Origin: Candidatus Sulfotelmatobacter sp.
Lineage (GTDB): Bacteria > Acidobacteriota > Terriglobia > Terriglobales > SbA1
Reading direction: 5' to 3'
Length of the DNA stretch: 21,856 nucleotides
Assembly: GCA_030151135.1 (NCBI GenBank)
Contig: JASLEQ010000633.1
Coordinates: 1-21,856 of the forward strand
The translations under genes were made by a program, and so were the position numbers. Shown piece by piece: positions 14,307 to 21,526 of this stretch. Numbering within the stretch: position 1 is the stretch's first letter; every line of letters begins with the position of its first letter. A model generated the notes under the pieces. The model made no database searches and had not been told where the DNA came from. It saw only the letters and a program-made list of their open reading frames with translations.

Positions 14307-15413
14307 TCAGTGCCCTCTCATCGCCTTCCGGTAGGCAATCACATTCTTGTCGTGCTCTTCCATGGTTCGGGCAAAGCGATGATGTCCTTGGGCGTCGGCC
14401 ACAAAGTAGTAGTACTCGGTCTGCGCGGGATGCATGGCTGCTTCCAATGCACTGCGGCCCGGATTCGCGATTGGACCCGGAGGGAGGCCGATATTCTTGT
14501 AAGTGTTATAGACCGAATTAAAGCTCATATCCGCATGATGCAACGCGCCTTGATAGGTCCCCGCTAATAATTCCGCGTAGATGATGCTTGGGTCCGCATC
14601 GAGCGCGATGTGCTTGGCGAGGCGGTTGTAATAAACACTGGCTACTTCTGGACGCTCTTCAGGAACTGCCGTTTCTTTCTCCACAATCGACGCCATAATG
14701 ACAGCTCGCTCCAGCGGACTGAGTTCCTCGGGCCGGATCGAGCTCGGCTGATCGGCGTCTTGTTTCGCCTGGATGATCGCCGCTCCGCAGAGATGGCCAG
14801 AACGCTTCGCAATACTCTCGGTCCCGGTTGTTCCCGGTTCCGACTCGATTAATCCGATCTCTTTTGCGACGACCCGGAACTGGCAAACCATGTCGGCGGC
14901 GATCTCTTGCATCGTCATCATGCGGGAGAATTCGTAAGTGTCGGGGAACAGGTAGCCCTCGAGAGATGTGGCATTTGGCGCAATATCGGTGATCAGCTGA
15001 GTGTCAGACTTCGCCACTTTCAAGAACTCCTCAGCGGGTCCGAGCCCGGCGGCTTCGACCGCATGCGCAATATCGAATATCGTGAAGCCTTCCGGCACGA
15101 CAACGGTATGAAAGTAAACGTCTCCCCGGCGAAGACGCTTCTGGATGTCAATGATGTTGGCGGCCTTATCGAATAGGTACTCGCCGGCTTTCAGCGACCG
15201 GCCGCGGTGAATGTAATGCCACAAAATGAATGCTTCCTTGCTCCGAATCACGCCTGCATTCTGCAATTCTGTCGCAATCCGCCGGGTGGAATAGCCGGGA
15301 TGTAGCATGACGAAGGTCTGACCCGGCGGCTCGGTAGGCGTCAGAATCGCCCAGGAGGTCCATCCTGCGGCGGCAAGAATTGCGATAAGGAACAGCCAGA
15401 CGAGCTTGCGCAT
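14307..15413 (-). CDS. mltG: Endolytic murein transglycosylase MltG (YceG-like)
   Basis: This 368-residue protein has one N-terminal membrane anchor (residues 3-24) and an extracytoplasmic YceG domain. A LysM-like part ('PGYSTRRIATELQNAGVIRS', 'LKAGEYLFD') is followed by the catalytic part: 'VPEGFTIFDIA', 'SLEGYLFPDTYEF', 'ASIVEKETAVPEERPEVASV' with catalytic Glu245, 'LDADPSIIYAE', 'SVYNTYKNIGLPPGPIANPG'. It cleaves nascent glycan strands inside the chain and so sets their length. An extra stretch of about 40 residues (188-230, 'EPGTTGTESIAKRSGHLCGA') sits before the catalytic helix, where many homologues have a short linker. GAGGAAGA precedes the ATG. It is divergent from the lipoprotein gene. 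Confidence 0.93.
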   Translation of the reverse strand: MRKLVWLFLIAILAAAGWTSWAILTPTEPPGQTFVMLHPGYSTRRIATELQNAGVIRSKEAFILWHYIHRGRSLKAGEYLFDKAANIIDIQKRLRRGDVYFHTVVVPEGFTIFDIAHAVEAAGLGPAEEFLKVAKSDTQLITDIAPNATSLEGYLFPDTYEFSRMMTMQEIAADMVCQFRVVAKEIGLIESEPGTTGTESIAKRSGHLCGAAIIQAKQDADQPSSIRPEELSPLERAVIMASIVEKETAVPEERPEVASVYYNRLAKHIALDADPSIIYAELLAGTYQGALHHADMSFNSVYNTYKNIGLPPGPIANPGRSALEAAMHPAQTEYYYFVADAQGHHRFARTMEEHDKNVIAYRKAMRGH

Positions 15414-15613
15414 TCTTCCTCAGTGTAGACGACCGTTTAGATGATACGGACCTGACTATGGTGATACGGCTTCCCGGAAGGCACTGCCCGCAACCTTGGG
15501 CACCCGGTTCCGGCAGCCTCTGAGATTCAAAAGGGAGTCCGGGAATGCCGGTTCCAAGAGCGCTCCTGGGGCTTTCGTAGGGTCGCAAGTCTTTTGAACC
15601 CTTTGAATTTCGG

Positions 15614-15619
15614 TATACT
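15614..15619 (+). promoter_or_regulatory. -10-like TATACT upstream of the lipoprotein gene
   Basis: TATACT lies 32 bases before the start codon at 15651. The nearest -35-like hexamer, TTGAAC (15594-15599), is only 14 bases away, which is short. It is the best promoter candidate in the 237-base divergent gap between mltG and this gene. Confidence 0.35.
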
Positions 15620-15650
15620 CAAATGTTAATAGGGGCACCTTAATAATTTG

Positions 15651-16574
15651 ATGAGAAGTAGAAAGCCGTTTCTTACCTCGTTATTATCGCTGGCCTTACT
15701 TCCCACCACGGCCTGCCTTTTTCACACCCGTCCGGTCGAAGAACAGTACTCCAAGACACCCCTCAAGGAGTCATCCCAACAGGGCCTGATCGACAGCATC
15801 AACCAACAGGCGGAATCAATTCGTACCCTGAAGGCGACGGTCGATATTGATAGCTCCTCTGGAGGTATCAAGAAGGGCCATGTCACGGACTATAAGGAAA
15901 TTAGGGGGTACGTTCTTGCCAGGAAGCCCGACGAATTGCACATGATCGGCCTCATGCCGTTCGTCAGGACAACGGCATTCGACATGGTTAGCGATGGCCG
16001 CGAGTTCAAGCTTTGGATTCCGCCCAAGAACCGGTTCGTGGTCGGCGAAAACAAGCTGACGTCGTTGAATGTCACCCAGCCGATGGAGAATATCCGGCCA
16101 CAAAACATCTATGAAGCCTTGCTCATTCGACGTATCGATCCGAATAATGAAATCGCCGTCCTCGAAAACGGGTACGAGACTTTGCACGATGCCAAGGGTC
16201 ACCGAGTGCTTCAAGAGGATTACCAGCTGACGATTATTAAGAAGGTAGGAGAGGGCGGATTGCTTGATCGGAAGATTATCTTCAGCCGCATCGATTTAAA
16301 GCCTCACGAGCAAATCGTTTATACCGATGATGGCAAAGTCGCGACCGACGCCAAGTACGCCGACTATAAGGACTATGAGGGATTCACCTATCCCTCGCGT
16401 ATTGAGATCTACCGTCCGCAGGAGGAGTACGACATCACGTTGAACATGCTGAAGGTAGAGATCAACAAGCCTCTTACCGATCAGCAATTCGTGCTGGAGC
16501 AACCGCCGGGGGCCCAAGTCGTACATCTGGACCGTCCCCAATCGACGCTGGTGATGCCGATCGACAACCGGTAG
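15651..16574 (+). CDS. LolA/LolB-like outer-membrane lipoprotein
   Basis: This 307-residue protein starts with a lipoprotein-like signal (basic MRSRK, hydrophobic core, 'LLPTTAC' with Cys22). The -3 position is Thr and not the usual Leu, so the lipobox is a variant. The mature part has the half-barrel features of LolA/LolB-type proteins: 'INQQAESIRTLKATVDIDSSSGG', 'IRGYVLARKPDELHMIGLMPFVRTTAFDMVSDGREFKLWIPPKNRFVVG' and 'YTYPSRIEIYRP'-like ends ('FTYPSRIEIYRPQEEYDITLNM'). Such proteins bind acyl chains and move lipids or lipoproteins across the periplasm. A TTG at 15648 directly precedes the preferred ATG. An FtsX-type permease follows after 48 bases, so the two may form an envelope export pathway. 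Confidence 0.82.
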   Translation: MRSRKPFLTSLLSLALLPTTACLFHTRPVEEQYSKTPLKESSQQGLIDSINQQAESIRTLKATVDIDSSSGGIKKGHVTDYKEIRGYVLARKPDELHMIGLMPFVRTTAFDMVSDGREFKLWIPPKNRFVVGENKLTSLNVTQPMENIRPQNIYEALLIRRIDPNNEIAVLENGYETLHDAKGHRVLQEDYQLTIIKKVGEGGLLDRKIIFSRIDLKPHEQIVYTDDGKVATDAKYADYKDYEGFTYPSRIEIYRPQEEYDITLNMLKVEINKPLTDQQFVLEQPPGAQVVHLDRPQSTLVMPIDNR

Positions 16575-16622
16575 CGGGCTTAAGGGTGCTCGTCTCGATC
16601 TTTTCAGGTTTGCTCTTTTCCT

Positions 16623-17726
16623 ATGATGAACAAGATGGTGGTTGCCAATCTGGCGCACCGGCCCACAAGATCGCTGATTACGATGAGCGCTGTGGCGCTT
16701 GAAGTGGCGATGATCCTGCTAGTGGTCTCGGTTTTCTACGGCTATCTGAATGGCTCCAAAGAAAGCCAGATGGGAGTGGGGGCCGACATTATGCTGACGC
16801 CTCCATCGTCGGCACTGTTGCCTGGTATGGCGGGCGCGCCCATTTCGGTGAAAGTTGGAAAGGTGCTTCTCAGCATTCCCCATGTCACGGTGGCTGCTCC
16901 GGTGATCTGGGCGTTTAGCCAGAAGCCGCTGGAGATCGTTTACGGCATCGATCTGCCGACCTTCAATGAGCTCCCACCCAGGTTCGTGTATTTGTCCGGT
17001 GGTCCATTTCAGGGACCGAACGATGTCATCGTGGACGATTTCTTCGCCAGCATGAACCATATGACCGTCGGCCAGACGATTCAGGTACTGAACCATCAAT
17101 TCCGTATTTGCGGCATCGTTCCCCACGGGAAGGGTGGAAGGAAATTCCTGCCCCTGGCAACGATGCAAGATCTTATCGGGGCCGATGGCCGCGCGTCCGT
17201 CTTCTACGTGAAGCTCGATAATCCAGCGAACATCGACGCGGTAACGCAATCCATTAAACAGAAGCCGGGCATGGAGCAGTACGCGGTTCGGTCAATGTCG
17301 GAATATCTGTCCATGATGACTCCCGATAATCTTCCGGGTTTCAATGTGGCCATAGAAATTGTGATCGGGATCGCCGTCATCGTCGGATTTCTGGTGATTT
17401 TTCAATCGATGTACACCGCCGTGATGGAGCGGACTCGGGAGATCGGCATTCTCAAGTCCCTGGGCGCTTCAAAGCTTTACATCGTCAACGTGGTTTTGCG
17501 GGAAACGTTGCTGCTGGCCATTATCGGAATTATTGGCGGCATTGTGATCAGCATGATCACCCGCAAAGTGATCACGGACATCCGTCCAGTCCAGCGCCTT
17601 TACTGGAGCAACCTGTGGGTGATGCGGGCGACCATTATTGCCATTGCGGGGGCGGTTGGCGGAGCCTTGTATCCAGCCTTCAAAGCTGCGCGGCGAGATC
17701 CCATCGAGGCGCTGGCTTACGAATAA
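16623..17726 (+). CDS. FtsX/MacB-type ABC transporter permease (DevC/LolC-like)
   Basis: This 367-residue membrane protein has one N-terminal helix (about 18-43), a periplasmic MacB-like domain (about 45-235, 'GADIMLTPPSSALLPGMAG', 'GKGGRKFLPLATMQDLIG') and three C-terminal helices (about 245-270, 288-315, 335-358) of the FtsX domain. 'AVMERTREIGILKSLGASKLYIVNVVLRETLLL' is the typical coupling region, and 'YPAFKAARRDPIEALAYE' is the typical end. These permeases need an ATPase of the LolD/MacB type. None is adjacent: the next downstream gene is on the other strand. The lipoprotein upstream suggests a role in lipoprotein or lipid transport. A second ATG follows three bases later. The ribosome-binding site is weak. 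Confidence 0.9.
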   Translation: MMNKMVVANLAHRPTRSLITMSAVALEVAMILLVVSVFYGYLNGSKESQMGVGADIMLTPPSSALLPGMAGAPISVKVGKVLLSIPHVTVAAPVIWAFSQKPLEIVYGIDLPTFNELPPRFVYLSGGPFQGPNDVIVDDFFASMNHMTVGQTIQVLNHQFRICGIVPHGKGGRKFLPLATMQDLIGADGRASVFYVKLDNPANIDAVTQSIKQKPGMEQYAVRSMSEYLSMMTPDNLPGFNVAIEIVIGIAVIVGFLVIFQSMYTAVMERTREIGILKSLGASKLYIVNVVLRETLLLAIIGIIGGIVISMITRKVITDIRPVQRLYWSNLWVMRATIIAIAGAVGGALYPAFKAARRDPIEALAYE

Positions 17727-17775
17727 GCCCAAGGTCTGCTCGCTCTGTCGATGGTAGGCCAGTCTGAACTCAAGC

Positions 17776-17806
17776 AGATACCGGCGAAGTTGCTCCGCCG
17801 GTATCT
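17776..17806. terminator. Perfect 11-bp hairpin between convergent genes
   Basis: AGATACCGGCG (17776-17786) and CGCCGGTATCT (17796-17806) pair perfectly around a 9-base loop. The hairpin lies between the permease stop (17726) and the stop of the opposite gene (17833). No long T-run is present, but the position suits a bidirectional terminator. Confidence 0.6.
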
Positions 17807-17832
17807 CTCATAGCCTAAGCCTCAGAATTTCT

Positions 17833-18369
17833 TTATCTTCCGAGATACATTACGTGAACGTAGGTACCGAGCCGCGGATTGTAGGCAAGATACCAGCCTG
17901 GGTCGTCCGGATCTTCGTAGATCACGACATTATCCCGATCCCATAGCCAGTCGCCAACATAGCCAGCATCAAACGGTGCCACATTGAAGTAGTAGCCACC
18001 GAACCAAAAGCGACTTGGGCCGCCGCCGGCGAGGTGCCACACGTGGCCGCGTCCGAAACCCCCATCAAAGTGGCCATGCTCCCAGGGGTGATCGACATGG
18101 AAACGGGCTTCATCGCGTGGACCTTCGTGTCCAACCCATTCTCCATTGTGATGAACGTGCGGAGCTTCGGGGTGACCCTCGTGGTCCCGAAACGATTGTG
18201 GGGCTGGTCTGGCGGGCGTACCGCGGGCCGGCGGCGGACCGTGTTTGGGGACGTAACCTCCACCCACCGCATGACCTCCACGACCACCTTCGCCGTGCTC
18301 CCCATGTTGCGCTACTGCGGGTAGCGACAGCAGGAGTGAAAGCGCGATCCAATAGCAGATTCGTTGCAT
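17833..18369 (-). CDS. Secreted His/Gly/Pro-rich protein of unknown function
   Basis: This 178-residue protein has a clear signal peptide (about 1-21, '[10 protein letters not shown]'). A very His-, Gly- and Pro-rich region follows (about 22-115, '[17 protein letters not shown]', '[13 protein letters not shown]', '[15 protein letters not shown]'). The aromatic C-terminal part ('[44 protein letters not shown]') looks folded. The His clusters suggest metal binding outside the cell; that is inference. GGAGG stands four bases before the ATG. Codon use resembles the neighbours. It converges on the FtsX-type permease gene and diverges from rplM, without an obvious partner. Confidence 0.78.
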   Translation of the reverse strand: MQRICYWIALSLLLSLPAVAQHGEHGEGGRGGHAVGGGYVPKHGPPPARGTPARPAPQSFRDHEGHPEAPHVHHNGEWVGHEGPRDEARFHVDHPWEHGHFDGGFGRGHVWHLAGGGPSRFWFGGYYFNVAPFDAGYVGDWLWDRDNVVIYEDPDDPGWYLAYNPRLGTYVHVMYLGR

Positions 18370-18420
18370 TTATCCTCCGGATTCCAGGTTCCCATCTAGC
18401 TCAGGGAGCGTAACATAGCG

Positions 18421-18450
18421 TTGACAATTCTTTGCAGCATACGCTATCGT
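18421..18450 (+). promoter_or_regulatory. Promoter of the rplM operon
   Basis: A perfect -35 TTGACA (18421-18426) is followed after 18 bases by TATCGT (18445-18450), a four-of-six -10 box. Predicted transcription would start near 18457 and leave an rplM leader of about 100 bases. The leader contains small competing stems (CCTGA/TCAGG and CTCGT/ACGAG, 18480-18518). Confidence 0.65.
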
Positions 18451-18559
18451 AAAGGCTTTGGTAGTAGTGTGGTTGCCCGCCTGATGGTCCTGGCGTCCTC
18501 GTCAGGGGAATCAACGAGCGGTTTCTTTCGCAGCCTTTTTCAAATCTGGGAGAGTTCCG

Positions 18560-19027
18560 ATGTCAACGTATTTCCCCAAGCAGGGGGAAATTGTGCGCAA
18601 GTGGTACGTCGTGGATGCGAGCGGGCAAACGCTCGGACGCCTGGCTTCGCAGGTGGCGCGCATCCTCATGGGCAAAGAAAATCCGCGTTACACGCCGTTC
18701 ATCGACACCGGCGATCACGTCATCGTGATCAATGCGGAGAAGATTCGCACGACTGGATTCAAGGCCGACAGCAAGGTGTACCAGCATTACACCGGATATC
18801 CCGGCGGTCTGCGAACAGAAGAATATAAAAAGCGGCTCGAGCGCAAGCCCGAAGCGATTGTTGAAGCTGCGGTGCGCCGCATGCTGCCAAAAAACAAGCT
18901 GGCGGCACATATGCTCTCGAAGCTGAACATCTACAAAGGTGACCAGCACCCGCACCAGGCGCAGAAGCCGCAGGACTTTAAACTGGAAGTGCGGGAGTAC
19001 AAGCCGCGGAAAGTGGCAGTTTCGTAA
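18560..19027 (+). CDS. rplM: Large-subunit ribosomal protein L13
   Basis: This 155-residue protein carries the L13 family sequence: '[27 protein letters not shown]', '[23 protein letters not shown]', '[19 protein letters not shown]', '[29 protein letters not shown]'. It is slightly longer than the E. coli protein (142) because of both ends. L13 binds 23S rRNA early in 50S assembly. GGGAGAG precedes the ATG, and a TTGACA promoter lies upstream. It leads the block rplM-rpsI-rpsB-tsf-pyrH. The 124-base gap to rpsI carries a REP-like element and a heptad repeat. Confidence 0.97.
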   Translation: MSTYFPKQGEIVRKWYVVDASGQTLGRLASQVARILMGKENPRYTPFIDTGDHVIVINAEKIRTTGFKADSKVYQHYTGYPGGLRTEEYKKRLERKPEAIVEAAVRRMLPKNKLAAHMLSKLNIYKGDQHPHQAQKPQDFKLEVREYKPRKVAVS

Positions 19028-19036
19028 GATCCGCGC

Positions 19037-19080
19037 GAGATCCTTCGCTCCGCCTGAAAACGGCTGCGCTCGGGATGACG
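19037..19080. repeat. REP-like imperfect palindrome in the rplM-rpsI gap
   Basis: The stretch GAGATCCTTCGCTCCGCC ... GGCTGCGCTCGGGATGACG is an imperfect palindrome (about 10 of 15 paired positions, loop TGAAAAC). It resembles short dispersed 'ATCCTTCGCT...GCTCGGGATGAC' elements that I recall from several bacterial genomes. Only one copy lies in this window, so dispersal cannot be shown here. Confidence 0.4.
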
Positions 19081-19124
19081 CTGATTGGAAGATTAACGAA
19101 GCGCGGCTTCTGGGTTCAGCCAGG

Positions 19125-19152
19125 AGCTAGCAGCTAGGAGCTAAAAGCTAAA
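19125..19152 (+). repeat. Four tandem AGCTANN heptamers touching the rpsI start codon
   Basis: AGCTAGC, AGCTAGG, AGCTAAA and AGCTAAA follow in strict 7-base phase at 19125, 19132, 19139 and 19146. The last base is the A of the rpsI ATG. The only Shine-Dalgarno-like bases (GGAG, 19137-19140) lie inside the repeat, 11 bases from the ATG. Confidence 0.85.
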
Positions 19153-19547
19153 TGGCAGAGTTGGTTCAATACTACGGAACGGGACGCCGCAAGTCGGCGA
19201 TTGCCCGCGTGTATCTTCGTCCCGGCAGCGGGGATTTCAAGGTCAATGGGCGTGCGTTCGAAGAGTACTTCGTGACTCCCGCGCAGCGTTCGGCGGCGAA
19301 GTCGCCGTTAGCGTCGGCAGACGCTGCGGCGCAGTTCAACGTAATCGCCAGCGTGCTTGGCGGCGGCGTGCGCGGTCAGGCTGATGCAGTGAAGCTCGGC
19401 ATTGCCCGCGCGTTGATGCAGTTCAATGCGGAACTGCGCAAGAAGCTGAAGGGCGAGGGCATGATCAGCCGCGACTCGCGCGGGAAAGAGCGCAAGAAGT
19501 ACGGTCAGAAGGGCGCGAGAAAGCGGTTCCAGTTCTCGAAGAGATAG
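19152..19547 (+). CDS. rpsI: Small-subunit ribosomal protein S9
   Basis: This 131-residue protein is typical S9: '[28 protein letters not shown]', '[21 protein letters not shown]', and the conserved C-terminal tail '[20 protein letters not shown]', whose last Lys-Arg contacts P-site tRNA. The length matches the family (about 130). It follows rplM, the almost universal partner. The ribosome-binding region is made of heptad repeats, and the TAG stop is immediately followed by another heptad array ending in a T-run. Confidence 0.97.
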   Translation: MAELVQYYGTGRRKSAIARVYLRPGSGDFKVNGRAFEEYFVTPAQRSAAKSPLASADAAAQFNVIASVLGGGVRGQADAVKLGIARALMQFNAELRKKLKGEGMISRDSRGKERKKYGQKGARKRFQFSKR

Positions 19548-19617
19548 TACTCAGTACCCGGTACTCAGTATTCAGTTGTCGTCAACTGAGTACTGACGAC
19601 TGGGTACTGACGACTCG
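19548..19617 (+). repeat. Ten phase-locked heptamers between rpsI and a T-run
   Basis: Right after the rpsI stop, the sequence divides without remainder into ten 7-base units. The first four are of TACTCAG type (units 1 and 3 identical). Two transition units follow, then GTACTGA, CGACTGG, GTACTGA and CGACTCG, which are the reverse complement of the first family shifted in phase. The array stops exactly where a run of seven T begins (19618). Confidence 0.85.
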
Positions 19618-19624
19618 TTTTTTT
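19552..19624 (+). terminator. 27-bp hairpin plus T7 behind rpsI, built from the heptamers
   Basis: Arm 19552-19578 pairs with arm 19583-19609 at 23 of 27 Watson-Crick positions plus two G-U pairs, with a 4-base loop (TCGT). After eight more bases the T7 tract 19618-19624 follows. This looks like an intrinsic terminator, or at least a strong RNA stem, between rpsI and rpsB. Confidence 0.7.
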
Positions 19625-19669
19625 GGTGTTCAATTCTTCCGTGCCTCGCGGCGCGGGGACGGAATAGCA

Positions 19670-19695
19670 ATCGGGAACAACATTCGATTCCCGAT
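19670..19695 (+). promoter_or_regulatory. Leader hairpin just upstream of the rpsB ribosome-binding site
   Basis: ATCGGGAA (19670-19677) pairs perfectly with TTCCCGAT (19688-19695) around a 10-base loop, 11 bases before the AGGAGG at 19707. Ribosomal protein S2 controls its own mRNA in other bacteria through leader structures, so a similar role is possible but unproven here. Confidence 0.4.
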
Positions 19696-19716
19696 GCAGA
19701 CTAAACAGGAGGTTAT

Positions 19717-20607
<891 letters not shown>

Positions 20608-20610
20608 CTG

Positions 20611-20631
20611 CAGTGGCCAGTTGCCAGTGAA
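20611..20631 (+). repeat. Three CAGTNNN heptamers after rpsB
   Basis: CAGTGGC, CAGTTGC and CAGTGAA stand in strict 7-base phase, starting three bases after the rpsB stop codon. They form the third heptamer family in this operon. Just downstream are two perfect 14-base palindromes (AAAACCCGGGTTTT at 20630-20643 and GACCCGCGCGGGTC at 20652-20665). Confidence 0.6.
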
Positions 20632-20652
20632 AACCCGGGTTTTGGAAATTGG

Positions 20653-20699
20653 ACCCGCGCGGGTCATCGCTAAGAAATTCCCGGCGCGGGTTTGTTCTT
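20653..20699 (+). terminator. Terminator-like stem between rpsB and tsf
   Basis: ACCCGCGC (20653-20660) pairs with GCGCGGGT (20684-20691), followed by TTGTTCTT. Two alternative local stems exist: the palindrome at 20652-20665 and CCCG-GCG-CGGG at 20680-20690. The T-rich tract and the GC-rich stem suggest termination or attenuation before tsf. Confidence 0.5.
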
Positions 20700-20708
20700 A
20701 TAAGTACG

Positions 20709-20791
20709 AGTTTCAGGTTTTGAGTTTCGAGTGGCCTGAAATCAGAAACGACCTCAATCACTCGAAACTAGAAACGCGAAACTGGAAACTC
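20709..20791 (+). repeat. Inverted GAGTTTC / GAAACTC heptamer arrays before tsf
   Basis: GAGTTTC-type heptamers (from 20708) are answered by four GAAACTN-type heptamers at 20764, 20771, 20778 and 20785, which end two bases before the tsf ATG. Arm 20709-20733 pairs with 20759-20783 at 21 of 25 positions around a 25-base loop. An alternative stem (TTTCAGG 20711-20717 with CCTGAAA 20735-20741) would compete with it. Confidence 0.8.
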
Positions 20792-20793
20792 TT

Positions 20794-21450
20794 ATGGGTA
20801 CTACGACAGTGAATATTTCAGCGGCACAAGTGAAAGATCTCCGGGAGAAGACCGGAGCTCCGATGATGGATTGCAAGCAGGCTTTGACCGAAGCCAAGGG
20901 CGACATGGAGCAGGCCGTCGTGATTCTACGGAAGAAGGGCGTTTCGGTCGCGGCGAAGAAAGCAACGCGCGTTACCAGCGAAGGGTCGGTGGCGAGCTAC
21001 ATTCACGCCGGCGGCAAGATTGGTGTGCTTGTCGAAGTGAATTGCGAGAGCGACTTCGTGGCGCGCACGGAAGATTTCAAGGAACTGGTGCATGACATCG
21101 CGATGCACATCGCGGCCAGCGATCCCAAATACGTCCGCAAAGAAGACGTCACCGAAGCCGACTTCAAGCGTGAGAAAGACATCTTTCTCGCGCAGGCGAT
21201 TGCCAGCGGTAAGCCGCAGAACATCGCCGAGAAGATGGTCAACGGCAAGATGGAAAAGTTTTACGAGGAAGTCTGCTTGCTCGAGCAGCCTTTCATCAAG
21301 GACCAGACCATTTCGATCGGACAGCTGATTGCGACGAAGATCGGCAAGCTCGGCGAGAACATCGCCGTGCGCCGCTTCGCACGATTCAAGGTGGGTGATG
21401 CGGGCGAGACCATCGCGATCACTAAACCTACAGAGCCAAAAGCAGAGTAA
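20794..21450 (+). CDS. tsf: Translation elongation factor Ts
   Basis: This 218-residue EF-Ts recharges EF-Tu by GDP release. The N-terminal domain 'AAQVKDLREKTGAPMMDCKQALTEAKGDMEQAVVILRKKG' includes the usual EF-Tu contact region. The core has 'SYIHAGGKIGVLVEVNCESDFVARTEDF' with the TDF-like segment 'VARTEDFKEL'. The C-terminus has 'LLEQPFIKDQTISIGQLIATKIGKLGENIAVRRFARFKVG'. It is the short type, as in Thermus and cyanobacteria, lacking the longer core of E. coli (283 residues). The only ribosome-binding-like bases (GGAAA) lie in the heptamer array directly upstream, so the hairpin there could affect initiation. Confidence 0.97.
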   Translation: MGTTTVNISAAQVKDLREKTGAPMMDCKQALTEAKGDMEQAVVILRKKGVSVAAKKATRVTSEGSVASYIHAGGKIGVLVEVNCESDFVARTEDFKELVHDIAMHIAASDPKYVRKEDVTEADFKREKDIFLAQAIASGKPQNIAEKMVNGKMEKFYEEVCLLEQPFIKDQTISIGQLIATKIGKLGENIAVRRFARFKVGDAGETIAITKPTEPKAE

Positions 21451-21453
21451 TTC

Positions 21454-21478
21454 AGGCGCCCTGCGGGGCGCCTTTTTT
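21454..21478 (+). terminator. Intrinsic terminator after tsf
   Basis: AGGCGCCC (21454-21461) and GGGCGCCT (21466-21473) pair perfectly around TGCG, with six T from 21473 to 21478. It starts three bases after the tsf stop codon. It is a textbook rho-independent terminator and implies that pyrH has its own promoter or is reached by read-through. Confidence 0.9.
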
Positions 21479-21526
21479 ATGTAAGCTGTTTGCTGCGCGG
21501 CCCTGACGTCGAACCACGGAAAGTTC

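Noticed and set aside
14254..14334. 26-residue plus-strand frame with a good AGGAG upstream
   Set aside because: It is very short, overlaps the 3' end of mltG on the other strand and lacks any hydrophobic or conserved pattern; the AGGAG is probably chance.
18480..18518. L13-type autoregulatory leader in front of rplM
   Set aside because: Only 5-bp competing stems are visible and none matches a known L13 leader pattern that I could verify, so it is mentioned under the promoter and not called.
19548..19617. Possible CRISPR or tRNA-like element between rpsI and rpsB
   Set aside because: The 7-base periodicity and simple hairpin with a T-run do not fit a CRISPR repeat or a cloverleaf.
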